Assembly: GCA_029961685.1 (NCBI GenBank)
Contig: JARWKL010000016.1
Span: 8,696,358 to 8,760,357, forward strand
Length of the DNA: 64,000 nucleotides
Source: Aristolochia californica
Taxonomy: Eukaryota; Streptophyta; Magnoliopsida; Piperales; Aristolochiaceae
Direction of reading: 5' to 3'
Numbering within the stretch: position 1 is the first letter of the stretch; every line of letters begins with the position of its first letter. Under the pieces are notes generated by a model, which saw only the letters and a list, made by a program, of their open reading frames with translations, was not told where the DNA came from and searched no databases. The translations under genes and the position numbers were made by a program. Shown here piece by piece: positions 47,466 to 61,428 of this stretch.

Positions 47466-50258
47466 ATTATTAGGGGTTGTACTAGTGGAATCTCCCAAAC
47501 ATGGATAACAAAACCTTGGAGTTCATTTTTAGTACGTGAAATAATTTTAAAATTTTTTTTTACATACGTGAACTCTAAAATTTTCATTTTGTTATTCCGT
47601 AATATCTTTTTTGTTTACGTGAAAAAATGGAAGAGTGAAAGCTCAAGTTTGGAATCTGAAAAACAAATTTGACCATCAGAGATGGAAATGCACAAATGCT
47701 GAGGGAGATAGTTCCAAAAGTATCTGTGATTTTTAAGGATAGGCAAAAAGTGGGTTGTTTAACTCTGGTAATTATGCAACCACTTGAGAATTTGAGTTTT
47801 TCCACTCCTTGAAATTTTTGGATCATTAGGTCCACTTGTATCCTCAACATGTTTCTGGCATGCATATCAACCACATTTAAAGCATGTTTGGATCAGTTGC
47901 AAGACCCTTTCCTATAAAATTCCACCTAGCTTATTATTAGGGGTTGTACTTGTGGAATCTCCCAAACATGGATAACAAAACCTTGGAATTCATTTTTAGT
48001 GGTTGAAATAATTTCCAAATTTTGTTTTGCATACATGAACACTAAAATTTTCATTTTGTTATGCTTTAATATCTTTTTTGTTTACGAGAAAAATGGGAGA
48101 GTGAAAACTCATGGTTGGATCTGGAAACAAATTTGAGGATCCAAGATGGAAATGCACAAATGCTGAGAGAGATTGTTCCAAAAATTATCTGTGATTTTTA
48201 AGGATAGGCAAAAAGTGGGTAGTTTAACTCTGGTAAATATCCAACCACATGAGAATTTGATTTTTTCCACTCCTTGAAATTTTTGGATCCTTAGGTCCAC
48301 TTGCATCCTCAACATATTTCTGGCATGCATATCCACCACATTTAAAGCATGTTAGGATCAGTTACAACTCCCTTTCCTACAAAATTCCACCCAGCTTATT
48401 ATTAGGGGTTGTACTAGTGGAATCTCCTAAACATGGATAACAAAACCTTGGAGTTCATTTTTAGTGCGTGAAATAATTTTCAAATTTTTTTTTGCATACA
48501 TGAACTCTAAAATCTTCATTTTGTTATGCCTGAATATCTTTTTTGTTTACGAGAAAAATGAGAGAGTGAAAACTCAAGTTTGGATCAGAAAACAAATTTC
48601 AGCATCCAAGATGGAAATGCACAAATGCTGAGAGAGATAGTTCCAAAAAGTATCTATGATTTTTAAGGATAGGCAAAATGAGGGTTGTTTGGCTCTGGTA
48701 AATATCCAACCACTTGAGAATTTGATTTTTTCCACTCCTTGAAATTTTTGGATCATTAGGTCCACTTGTATCCTCAACATGTTTCTGGCATGCGTATCCA
48801 CCACATTTAAAGCATATTGGGATTAGTTACAAGTCCCTTTCCTATAAAATTCCTCCTAGCTTATTATTAGTGGTTGTACTTGTGCAATCTCCCAAACACG
48901 GATAACAAAACCTTGGAGTTCATTATTAGTGCGTGAAATAATTTTCAAATTTTTTTTGCATACAAGAACTCTAAAATTTTAATTTTGTTATGCCTTAATA
49001 TCTTTTTTATTTACGAGAAAAAATGGGAGAGTGAAAGCTCAAGTTTGGATCTGAAAACATATTTGACCAACCAAGATGGAAATGCACAAATGCTGAGAGA
49101 GATAGTTCCAAAAAGTATCTGTGATTTTTAAGGATAGGCAAAAAGTGGGTTGTTTGGCTCTGGTAAATACCCAACCACTTGAGTATTTGATTTTTTCCAC
49201 TCCTTGAAATTATTGGATCATTACGTCCACTTGCATCCTCAACATGTTTCTTGCATGCATATCCACCACATTTAAAGCATGTTAGGATCAGTTTCAAGTC
49301 CCTTTCCTATAAAATTCCACCCAGCTTATTATTAGGGGTTGTACTAGTGGAATCTCCCAAACATGGATAATAAAACCTTGGATTTCATTTTTAGTGCGTG
49401 AAATAATTTTCAATTTTTTTTGCATGCATGAACTCTAAAATCTTCATTTTGTTATGCCTTAATATCTTTTTTTTTTTACGAGAAAAATGGGAGAGTGAAA
49501 ACTCAAGTTTGGATCTGAAAACAAATTTCAGCATCCAAGATGGAAGTGCACAAATGCTGAGAGAGATAGTTCCAAAAAGTATCTGTGATTTTTAAGGGTA
49601 GGCAAAATGTGGGTTGTTTGGCTTCGGTAAATATCCAACAACTTGAGAATTTGATTTTTTCCACTCCTTGAAATTTTTGGATCATTAGGTCCACTTGCAT
49701 CCTCAACATGTTTCTGGCAAGCATATCCACCACATTTAAAGCATGTTAAGATCAGTTACAAGTCCCTTTCCTACAAAATTCCACCAAGTTTATTATTAGG
49801 GGTTGTACTAGTGGAATCTCCCAAACAAGGATAACAAAACCTTGGAGTTCATTTTTAGAACGTGAAATAAATTTAAAATTTTTTTTTTGCATACATGAAC
49901 TCTAAAATTTTCATTTTGTTATGCCTTAATATCTTTTTTGTTTACGTGAAAAAATGGGAGAGTGAAAGCTCATGTTTGCGTCTGAAAAAAAATTTTACCA
50001 TCAGAGATGGAAATGCACAAATGCTGAGAGAGATAGTTCCAAAAAGTATCTGTGATTTTTCAGGATAGGCAAAAAGTGGGTTGTTTAGCTCTGGTAAATA
50101 TCCAACCACTTGAGAATTTGAGTTTTTCCACTCCTTGAAATTTTTGGATCATTAGGTCCACTTGCATCCTCAACATGTTTCTGGCATGCATATCCACCAC
50201 ATTTAAAGCATGTTTGGATCAGTTACAAGTCCCTTTCCTATAAAATTCCACCAAGTTT
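47466..50258. repeat. HOR unit 18 (regular, 2793 bp)
   Basis: Monomers: A 47466-47932 (with the inserted A near 47653), B 47933-48397, C 48398-48862, D 48863-49327, E 49328-49791, F 49792-50258. It shares CACCCAGCTTA and GCATGCATGAAC with unit 17, and is the first unit whose E ends CCTACAAAATT, a form kept to the right edge. Private: GGGATTAGTT in C near 48820 and AAACACGGAT in D near 48896. Confidence 0.96.
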
Positions 50259-53051
50259 ATTATTAGGGGTTGTACTAGTGGAATCTCCCAAACATGGATA
50301 ACAAAACCTTGGAGTTCATTTTTAGTACGTGAAATAATTTTAAAATTTTTTTTTACATACGTGAACTCTAAAATTTTCATTTTGTTATTCCGTAATATCT
50401 TTTTTGTTTACGTGAAAAAATGGAAGAGTGAAAGCTCAAGTTTGGAATCTGAAAAACAAATTTGACCATCAGAGATGGAAATGCACAAATGCTGAGGGAG
50501 ATAGTTCCAAAAGTATCTGTGATTTTTAAGGATAGGCAAAAAGTGGGTTGTTTAACTCTGGTAATTATGCAACCACTTGAGAATTTGAGTTTTTCCACTC
50601 CTTGAAATTTTTGGATCATTAGGTCCACTTGTATCCTCAACATGTTTCTGGCATGCATATCAACCACATTTAAAGCATGTTTGGATCAGTTGCAAGACCC
50701 TTTCCTATAAAATTCCACCTAGCTTATTATTAGGGGTTGTACTTGTGGAATCTCCCAAACATGGATAACAAAACCTTGGAATTCATTTTTAGTGGTTGAA
50801 ATAATTTCCAAATTTTGTTTTGCATACATGAACACTAAAATTTTCATTTTGTTATGCTTTAATATCTTTTTTGTTTACGAGAAAAATGGGAGAGTGAAAA
50901 CTCATGGTTGGATCTGGAAACAAATTTGAGGATCCAAGATGGAAATGCACAAATGCTGAGAGAGATTGTTCCAAAAATTATCTGTGATTTTTAAGGATAG
51001 GCAAAAAGTGGGTAGTTTAACTCTGGTAAATATCCAACCACATGAGAATTTGATTTTTTCCACTCCTTGAAATTTTTGGATCCTTAGGTCCACTTGCATC
51101 CTCAACATATTTCTGGCATGCATATCCACCACATTTAAAGCATGTTAGGATCAGTTACAACTCCCTTTCCTACAAAATTCCACCCAGCTTATTATTAGGG
51201 GTTGTACTAGTGGAATCTCCTAAACATGGATAACAAAACCTTGGAGTTCATTTTTAGTGCGTGAAATAATTTTCAAATTTTTTTTTGCATACATGAACTC
51301 TAAAATCTTCATTTTGTTATGCCTGAATATCTTTTTTGTTTACGAGAAAAATGAGAGAGTGAAAACTCAAGTTTGGATCAGAAAACAAATTTCAGCATCC
51401 AAGATGGAAATGCACAAATGCTGAGAGAGATAGTTCCAAAAAGTATCTATGATTTTTAAGGATAGGCAAAATGAGGGTTGTTTGGCTCTGGTAAATATCC
51501 AACCACTTGAGAATTTGATTTTTTCCACTCCTTGAAATTTTTGGATCATTAGGTCCACTTGTATCCTCAACATGTTTCTGGCATGCGTATCCACCACATT
51601 TAAAGCATATTGGGATCAGTTACAAGTCCCTTTCCTATAAAATTCCTCCTAGCTTATTATTAGTGGTTGTACTTGTGCAATCTCCCAAACATGGATAACA
51701 AAACCTTGGAGTTCATTATTAGTGCGTGAAATAATTTTCAAATTTTTTTTGCATACAAGAACTCTAAAATTTTAATTTTGTTATGCCTTAATATCTTTTT
51801 TATTTACGAGAAAAAATGGGAGAGTGAAAGCTCAAGTTTGGATCTGAAAACATATTTGACCAACCAAGATGGAAATGCACAAATGCTGAGAGAGATAGTT
51901 CCAAAAAGTATCTGTGATTTTTAAGGATAGGCAAAAAGTGGGTTGTTTGGCTCTGGTAAATACCCAACCACTTGAGTATTTGATTTTTTCCACTCCTTGA
52001 AATTATTGGATCATTACGTCCACTTGCATCCTCAACATGTTTCTTGCATGCATATCCACCACATTTAAAGCATGTTAGGATCAGTTTCAAGTCCCTTTCC
52101 TATAAAATTCCACCTAGCTTATTATTAGGGGTTGTACTAGTGGAATCTCCCAAACATGGATAATAAAACCTTGGATTTCATTTTTAGTGCGTGAAATAAT
52201 TTTCAATTTTTTTTGCATACATGAACTCTAAAATCTTCATTTTGTTATGCCTTAATATCTTTTTTTTTTTACGAGAAAAATGGGAGAGTGAAAACTCAAG
52301 TTTGGATCTGAAAACAAATTTCAGCATCCAAGATGGAAGTGCACAAATGCTGAGAGAGATAGTTCCAAAAAGTATCTGTGATTTTTAAGGGTAGGCAAAA
52401 TGTGGGTTGTTTGGCTTCGGTAAATATCCAACAACTTGAGAATTTGATTTTTTCCACTCCTTGAAATTTTTGGATCATTAGGTCCACTTGCATCCTCAAC
52501 ATGTTTCTGGCAAGCATATCCACCACATTTAAAGCATGTTAAGATCAGTTACAAGTCCCTTTCCTACAAAATTCCACCAAGTTTATTATTAGGGGTTGTA
52601 CTAGTGGAATCTCCCAAACAAGGATAACAAAACCTTGGAGTTCATTTTTAGAACGTGAAATAAATTTAAAATTTTTTTTTTGCATACATGAACTCTAAAA
52701 TTTTCATTTTGTTATGCCTTAATATCTTTTTTGTTTACGTGAAAAAATGGGAGAGTGAAAGCTCATGTTTGCGTCTGAAAAAAAATTTTACCATCAGAGA
52801 TGGAAATGCACAAATGCTGAGAGAGATAGTTCCAAAAAGTATCTGTGATTTTTCAGGATAGGCAAAAAGTGGGTTGTTTAGCTCTGGTAAATATCCAACC
52901 ACTTGAGAATTTGAGTTTTTCCACTCCTTGAAATTTTTGGATCATTAGGTCCACTTGCATCCTCAACATGTTTCTGGCATGCATATCCACCACATTTAAA
53001 GCATGTTTGGATCAGTTACAAGTCCCTTTCCTATAAAATTCCACCAAGTTT
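50259..53051. repeat. HOR unit 19 (regular, 2793 bp)
   Basis: Monomers: A 50259-50725 (inserted A near 50446), B 50726-51190, C 51191-51655, D 51656-52120, E 52121-52584, F 52585-53051. D ends CACCTAGCTTA and E has GCATACATG, so it leaves the unit 17-18 marker set within the unit while keeping the inserted A and the CCTACAAAATT end of E. Confidence 0.96.
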
Positions 53052-55843
53052 ATTATTAGGGGTTGTACTAGTGGAATCTCCCAAACATGGATAACAAAAC
53101 CTTGGAGTTCATTTTTAGTACGTGAAATAATTTTAAAATTTTTTTTTACATACGTGAACTCTAAAATTTTCATTTTGTTATTCCGTAATATCTTTTTTGT
53201 TTACGTGAAAAAATGGAAGAGTGAAAGCTCAAGTTTGGATCTGAAAAACAAATTTGACCATCAGAGATGGAAATGCACAAATGCTGAGGGAGATAGTTCC
53301 AAAAGTATCTGTGATTTTTAAGGATAGGCAAAAAGTGGGTTGTTTAACTCTGGTAATTATGCAACCACTTGAGAATTTGAGTTTTTCCACTCCTTGAAAT
53401 TTTTGGATCATTAGGTCCACTTGTATCCTCAACATGTTTCTGGCATGCATATCAACCACATTTAAAGCATGTTTGGATCAGTTGCAAGACCCTTTCCTAT
53501 AAAATTCCACCTAGCTTATTATTAGGGGTTGTACTTGTGGAATCTCCCAAACATGGATAACAAAACCTTGGAATTCATTTTTAGTGGTTGAAATAATTTC
53601 CAAATTTTGTTTTGCATACATGAACACTAAAATTTTCATTTTGTTATGCTTTAATATCTTTTTTGTTTACGAGAAAAATGGGAGAGTGAAAACTCATGGT
53701 TGGATCTGGAAACAAATTTGAGGGTCCAAGATGGAAATGCACAAATGCTGAGAGAGATTGTTCCAAAAATTATCTGTGATTTTTAAGGATAGGCAAAAAG
53801 TGGGTAGTTTAACTCTGGTAAATATCCAACCACATGAGAATTTGATTTTTTCCACTCCTTGAAATTTTTGGATCCTTAGGTCCACTTGCATCCTCAACAT
53901 ATTTCTGGCATGCATATCCACCACATTTAAAGCATGTTAGGATCAGTTACAACTCCCTTTCCTACAAAATTCCACCCAGCTTATTATTAGCGGTTGTACT
54001 AGTGGAATCTCCTAAACATGGATAACAAAACCTTGGAGTTCATTTTTAGTGCGTGAAATAATTTTCAAATTTTTTTTTGCATACATGAACTCTAAAATCT
54101 TCATTTTGTTATGCCTGAATATCTTTTTTGTTTACGAGAAAAATGAGAGAGTGAAAACTCAAGTTTGGATCAGAAAACAAATTTCAGCATCCAAGATGGA
54201 AATGCACAAATGCTGAGAGAGATAGTTCCAAAAAGTATCTATGATTTTTAAGGATAGGCAAAATGAGGGTTGTTTGGCTCTGGTAAATATCCAACCACTT
54301 GAGAATTTGATTTTTTCCACTCCTTGAAATTTTTGGATCATTAGGTCCACTTGCATCCTCAACATGTTTCTGGCATGCGTATCCACCACATTTAAAGCAT
54401 ATTGGGATCAGTTACAAGTCCCTTTCCTATAAAATTCCTCCTAGCTTATTATTAGTGGTTGTACTTGTGCAATCTCCCAAACATGGATAACAAAACCTTG
54501 GAGTTCATTATTAGTGCGTGAAATAATTTTCAAATTTTTTTTGCATACAAGAACTCTAAAATTTTAATTTTGTTATGCCTTAATATCTTTTTTATTTACG
54601 AGAAAAAATGGGAGAGTGAAAGCTCAAGTTTGGATCTGAAAACATATTTGACCAACCAAGATGGAAATGCACAAATGCTGAGAGAGATAGTTCCAAAAAG
54701 TATCTGTGATTTTTAAGGATAGGCAAAAAGTGGGTTGTTTGGCTCTGGTAAATACCCAACCACTTGAGTATTTGATTTTTTCCACTCCTTGAAATTATTG
54801 GATCATTACGTCCACTTGCATCCTCAACATGTTTCTTGCATGCATATCCACCACATTTAAAGCATGTTAGGATCAGTTTCAAGTCCCTTTCCTATAAAAT
54901 TCCACCTAGCTTATTATTAGGGGTTGTACTAGTGGAATCTCCCAAACATGGATAATAAAACCTTGGATTTCATTTTTAGTGCGTGAAATAATTTTCAATT
55001 TTTTTTGCATACATGAACTCTAAAATCTTCATTTTGTTATGCCTTAATATCTTATTTTTTTTACGAGAAAAATGGGAGAGTGAAAACTCAAGTTTGGATC
55101 TGAAAACAAATTTCAGCATCCAAGATGGAAGTGCACAAATGCTGAGAGAGATAGTTCCAAAAAGTATCTGTGATTTTTAAGGGTAGGCAAAATGTGGGTT
55201 GTTTGGCTTCGGTAAATATCCAACAACTTGAGAATTTGATTTTTTCCACTCCTTGAAATTTTTGGATCATTAGGTCCACTTGCATCCTCAACATGTTTCT
55301 GGCAAGCATATCCACCACATTTAAAGCATGTTAAGATCAGTTACAAGTCCCTTTCCTACAAAATTCCACCAAGTTTATTATTAGGGGTTGTACTAGTGGA
55401 ATCTCCCAAACAAGGATAACAAAACCTTGGAGTTCATTTTTAGAACGTGAAATAAATTTAAAATTTTTTTTTTGCATACATGAACTCTAAAATTTTCATT
55501 TTGTTATGCCTTAATATCTTTTTTGTTTACGTGAAAAAATGGGAGAGTGAAAGCTCATGTTTGCGTCTGAAAAAAAATTTTACCATCAGAGATGGAAATG
55601 CACAAATGCTGAGAGAGATAGTTCCAAAAAGTATCTGTGATTTTTCAGGATAGGCAAAAAGTGGGTTGTTTAGCTCTGGTAAATATCCAACCACTTGAGA
55701 ATTTGAGTTTTTCCACTCCTTGAAATTTTTGGATCATTAGGTCCACTTGCATCCTCAACATGTTTCTGGCATGCATATCCACCACATTTAAAGCATGTTT
55801 GGATCAGTTACAAGTCCCTTTCCTATAAAATTCCACCAAGTTT
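53052..55843. repeat. HOR unit 20 (regular, 2792 bp)
   Basis: Monomers: A 53052-53517 (no inserted A), B 53518-53982, C 53983-54447, D 54448-54912, E 54913-55376, F 55377-55843. E has CTTATTTTTTTT near 55052, an A inside the T tract shared with unit 21 only. B has GAGGGTCCAAG near 53720, which removes one of its two GGATCC sites. C has ATTAGCGGTTG near 53987. Confidence 0.96.
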
Positions 55844-58636
55844 ATTATTAGGGGTTGTACTAGTGGAATCTCCCAAACATGGATAACAAAACCTTGGAGT
55901 TCATTTTTAGTACGTGAAATAATTTTAAAATTTTTTTTTACATACGTGAACTCTAAAATTTTCATTTTGTTATTCCGTAATATCTTTTTTGTTTACGTGA
56001 AAAAATGGAAGAGTGAAAGCTCAAGTTTGGATCTGAAAAACAAATTTGACCATCAGAGATGGAAATGCACAAATGCTGAGGGAGATAGTTCCAAAAGTAT
56101 CTGTGATTTTTAAGGATAGGCAAAAAGTGGGTTGTTTAACTCTGGTAATTATGCAACCACTTGAGAATTTGAGTTTTTCCACTCCTTGAAATTTTTGGAT
56201 CATTAGGTCCACTTGTATCCTCAACATGTTTCTGGCATGCATATCAACCACATTTAAAGCATGTTTGGATCAGTTGCAAGACCCTTTCCTATAAAATTCC
56301 ACCTAGCTTATTATTAGGGGTTGTACTTGTGGAATCTCCCAAACATGGATAACAAAACCTTGGAATTCATTTTTAGTGGTTGAAATAATTTCCAAATTTT
56401 GTTTTGCATACATGAACACTAAAATTTTCATTTTGTTATGCTTTAATATCTTTTTTGTTTACGAGAAAAATGGGAGAGTGAAAACTCATGGTTGGATCTG
56501 GAAACAAATTTGAGGATCCAAGATGGAAATGCACAAATGCTGAGAGAGATTGTTCCAAAAATTATCTGTGATTTTTAAGGATAGGCAAAAAGTGGGTAGT
56601 TTAACTCTGGTAAATATCCAACCACATGAGAATTTGATTTTTTCCACTCCTTGAAATTTTTGGATCCTTAGGTCCACTTGCATCCTCAACATATTTCTGG
56701 CATGCATATCCACCACATTTAAAGCATGTTAGGATCAGTTACAACTCCCTTTCCTACAAAATTCCACCCAGCTTATTATTAGGGGTTGTACTAGTGGAAT
56801 CTCCTAAACATGGATAACAAAACCTTGGAGTTCATTTTTAGTGCGTGAAATAATTTTCAAATTTTTTTTTGCATACATGAACTCTAAAATCTTCATTTTG
56901 TTATGCCTGAATATCTTTTTTGTTTACGAGAAAAATGAGAGAGTGAAAACTCAAGTTTGGATCAGAAAACAAATTTCAGCATCCAAGATGGAAATGCACA
57001 AATGCTGAGAGAGATAGTTCCAAAAAGTATCTATGATTTTTAAGGATAGGCAAAATGAGGGTTGTTTGGCTCTGGTAAATATCCAACCACTTGAGAATTT
57101 GATTTTTTTCCACTCCTTGAAATTTTTGGATCATTAGGTCCACTTGTATCCTCAACATGTTTCTGGCATGCGTATCCACCACATTTAAAGCATATTGGGA
57201 TCAGTTACAAGTCCCTTTCCTATAAAATTCCTCCTAGCTTATTATTAGTGGTTGTACTTGTGCAATCTCCCAAACATGGATAACAAAACCTTGGAGTTCA
57301 TTATTAGTGCGTGAAATAATTTTCAAATTTTTTTTGCATACAAGAACTCTAAAATTTTAATTTTGTTATGCCTTAATATCTTTTTTATTTACGAGAAAAA
57401 ATGGGAGAGTGAAAGCTCAAGTTTGGATCTGAAAACATATTTGACCAACCAAGATGGAAATGCACAAATGCTGAGAGAGATAGTTCCAAAAAGTATCTGT
57501 GATTTTTAAGGATAGGCAAAAAGTGGGTTGTTTGGCTCTGGTAAATACCCAACCACTTGAGTATTTGATTTTTTCCACTCCTTGAAATTATTGGATCATT
57601 ACGTCCACTTGCATCCTCAACATGTTTCTTGCATGCATATCCACCACATTTAAAGCATGTTAGGATCAGTTTCAAGTCCCTTTCCTATAAAATTCCACCT
57701 AGCTTATTATTAGGGGTTGTACTAGTGGAATCTCCCAAACATGGATAATAAAACCTTGGATTTCATTTTTAGTGCGTGAAATAATTTTCAATTTTTTTTG
57801 CATACATGAACTCTAAAATCTTCATTTTGTTATGCCTTAATATCTTATTTTTTTTACGAGAAAAATGGGAGAGTGAAAACTCAAGTTTGGATCTGAAAAC
57901 AAATTTCAGCATCCAAGATGGAAGTGCACAAATGCTGAGAGAGATAGTTCCAAAAAGTATCTGTGATTTTTAAGGGTAGGCAAAATGTGGGTTGTTTGGC
58001 TTCGGTAAATATCCAACAACTTGAGAATTTGATTTTTTCCACTCCTTGAAATTTTTGGATCATTAGGTCCACTTGCATCCTCAACATGTTTCTGGCAAGC
58101 ATATCCACCACATTTAAAGCATGTTAAGATCAGTTACAAGTCCCTTTCCTACAAAATTCCACCAAGTTTATTATTAGGGGTTGTACTAGTGGAATCTCCC
58201 AAACAAGGATAACAAAACCTTGGAGTTCATTTTTAGAACGTGAAATAAATTTAAAATTTTTTTTTTGCATACATGAACTCTAAAATTTTCATTTTGTTAT
58301 GCCTTAATATCTTTTTTGTTTACGTGAAAAAATGGGAGAGTGAAAGCTCATGTTTGCGTCTGAAAAAAAATTTTACCATCAGAGATGGAAATGCACAAAT
58401 GCTGAGAGAGATAGTTCCAAAAAGTATCTGTGATTTTTCAGGATAGGCAAAAAGTGGGTTGTTTAGCTCTGGTAAATATCCAACCACTTGAGAATTTGAG
58501 TTTTTCCACTCCTTGAAATTTTTGGATCATTAGGTCCACTTGCATCCTCAACATGTTTCTGGCATGCATATCCACCACATTTAAAGCATGTTTGGATCAG
58601 TTACAAGTCCCTTTCCTATAAAATTCCACCAAGTTT
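55844..58636. repeat. HOR unit 21 (regular, 2793 bp)
   Basis: Monomers: A 55844-56309, B 56310-56774, C 56775-57240 (466 bp, one extra T near 57107), D 57241-57705, E 57706-58169, F 58170-58636. E shares the interrupted T tract (near 57845) with unit 20. Confidence 0.96.
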
Positions 58637-61428
58637 ATTATTAGGGGTTGTACTAGTGGAATCTCCCAAACATGGATAACAAAACCTTGGAGTTCATTTT
58701 TAGTACGTGAAATAATTTTAAAATTTTTTTTTACATACGTGAACTCTAAAATTTTCATTTTGTTATTCCGTAATATCTTTTTTGTTTACGTGAAAAAATG
58801 GAAGAGTGAAAGCTCAAGTTTGGATCTGAAAAACAAATTTGACCATCAGAGATGGAAATGCACAAATGCTGAGGGAGATAGTTCCAAAAGTATCTGTGAT
58901 TTTTAAGGATAGGCAAAAAGTGGGTTGTTTAACTCTGGTAATTATGCAACCACTTGAGAATTTGAGTTTTTCCACTCCTTGAAATTTTTGGATCATTAGG
59001 TCCACTTGTATCCTCAACATGTTTCTGGCATGCATATCAACCACATTTAAAGCATGTTTGGATCAGTTGCAAGACCCTTTCCTATAAAATTCCACCTAGC
59101 TTATTATTAGGGGTTGTACTTGTGGAATCTCCCAAACATGGATAACAAAACCTTGGAATTCATTTTTAGTGGTTGAAATAATTTCCAAATTTTGTTTTGC
59201 ATACATGAACACTAAAATTTTCATTTTGTTATGCTTTAATATCTTTTTTGTTTACGAGAAAAATGGGAGAGTGAAAACTCATGGTTGGATCTGGAAACAA
59301 ATTTGAGGATCCAAGATGGAAATGCACAAATGCTGAGAGAGATTGTTCCAAAAATTATCTGTGATTTTTAAGGATAGGCAAAAAGTGGGTAGTTTAACTC
59401 TGGTAAATATCCAACCACATGAGAATTTGATTTTTTCCACTCCTTGAAATTTTTGGATCCTTAGGTCCACTTGCATCCTCAACATATTTCTGGCATGCAT
59501 ATCCACCACATTTAAAGCATGTTAGGATCAGTTACAACTCCCTTTCCTACAAAATTCCACCCAGCTTATTATTAGGGGTTGTACTAGTGGAATCTCCTAA
59601 ACATGGATAACAAAACCTTGGAGTTCATTTTTAGTGCGTGAAATAATTTTCAAATTTTTTTTTGCATACATGAACTCTAAAATCTTCATTTTGTTATGCC
59701 TGAATATCTTTTTTGTTTACGAGAAAAATGAGAGAGTGAAAACTCAAGTTTGGATCAGAAAACAAATTTCAGCATCCAAGATGGAAATGCACAAATGCTG
59801 AGAGAGATAGTTCCAAAAAGTATCTATGATTTTTAAGGATAGGCAAAATGAGGGTTGTTTGGCTCTGGTAAATATCCAACCACTTGAGAATTTGATTTTT
59901 TCCACTCCTTGAAATTTTTGGATCATTAGGTCCACTTGTATCCTCAACATGTTTCTGGCATGCGTATCCACCACATTTAAAGCATATTGGGATCAGTTAC
60001 AAGTCCCTTTCCTATAAAATTCCTCCTAGCTTATTATTAGTGGTTGTACTTGTGCAATCTCCCAAACATGGATAACAAAACCTTGGAGTTCATTATTAGT
60101 GCGTGAAATAATTTTCAAATTTTTTTTGCATACAAGAACTCTAAAATTTTAATTTTGTTATGCCTTAATATCTTTTTTATTTACGAGAAAAAATGGGAGA
60201 GTGAAAGCTCAAGTTTGGATCTGAAAACATATTTGACCAACCAAGATGGAAATGCACAAATGCTGAGAGAGATAGTTCCAAAAAGTATCTGTGATTTTTA
60301 AGGATAGGCAAAAAGTGGGTTGTTTGGCTCTGGTAAATACCCAACCACTTGAGTATTTGATTTTTTCCACTCCTTGAAATTATTGGATCATTACGTCCAC
60401 TTGCATCCTCAACATGTTTCTTGCATGCATATCCACCACATTTAAAGCATGTTAGGATCAGTTTCAAGTCCCTTTCCTATAAAATTCCACCCAGCTTATT
60501 ATTAGGGGTTGTACTAGTGGAATCTCCCAAACATGGATAATAAAACCTTGGATTTCATTTTTAGTGCGTGAAATAATTTTCAATTTTTTTTGCATGCATG
60601 AACTCTAAAATCTTCATTTTGTTATGCCTTAATATCTTTTTTTTTTTACGAGAAAAATGGGAGAGTGAAAACTCAAGTTTGGATCTGAAAACAAATTTCA
60701 GCATCCAAGATGGAAGTGCACAAATGCTGAGAGAGATAGTTCCAAAAAGTATCTGTGATTTTTAAGGGTAGGCAAAATGTGGGTTGTTTGGCTTCGGTAA
60801 ATATCCAACAACTTGAGAATTTGATTTTTTCCACTCCTTGAAATTTTTGGATCATTAGGTCCACTTGCATCCTCAACATGTTTCTGGCAAGCATATCCAC
60901 CACATTTAAAGCATGTTAAGATCAGTTACAAGTCCCTTTCCTACAAAATTCCACCAAGTTTATTATTAGGGGTTGTACTAGTGGAATCTCCCAAACAAGG
61001 ATAACAAAACCTTGGAGTTCATTTTTAGAACGTGAAATAAATTTAAAATTTTTTTTTTGCATACATGAACTCTAAAATTTTCATTTTGTTATGCCTTAAT
61101 ATCTTTTTTGTTTACGTGAAAAAATGGGAGAGTGAAAGCTCATGTTTGCGTCTGAAAAAAAATTTTACCATCAGAGATGGAAATGCACAAATGCTGAGAG
61201 AGATAGTTCCAAAAAGTATCTGTGATTTTTCAGGATAGGCAAAAAGTGGGTTGTTTAGCTCTGGTAAATATCCAACCACTTGAGAATTTGAGTTTTTCCA
61301 CTCCTTGAAATTTTTGGATCATTAGGTCCACTTGCATCCTCAACATGTTTCTGGCATGCATATCCACCACATTTAAAGCATGTTTGGATCAGTTACAAGT
61401 CCCTTTCCTATAAAATTCCACCAAGTTT
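58637..61428. repeat. HOR unit 22 (regular, 2792 bp)
   Basis: Monomers: A 58637-59102 (no inserted A), B 59103-59567, C 59568-60032, D 60033-60497, E 60498-60961, F 60962-61428. D ends CACCCAGCTTA and E has GCATGCATGAAC (near 60594), returning to the markers of units 17-18 at an offset of five HORs. Confidence 0.96.
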
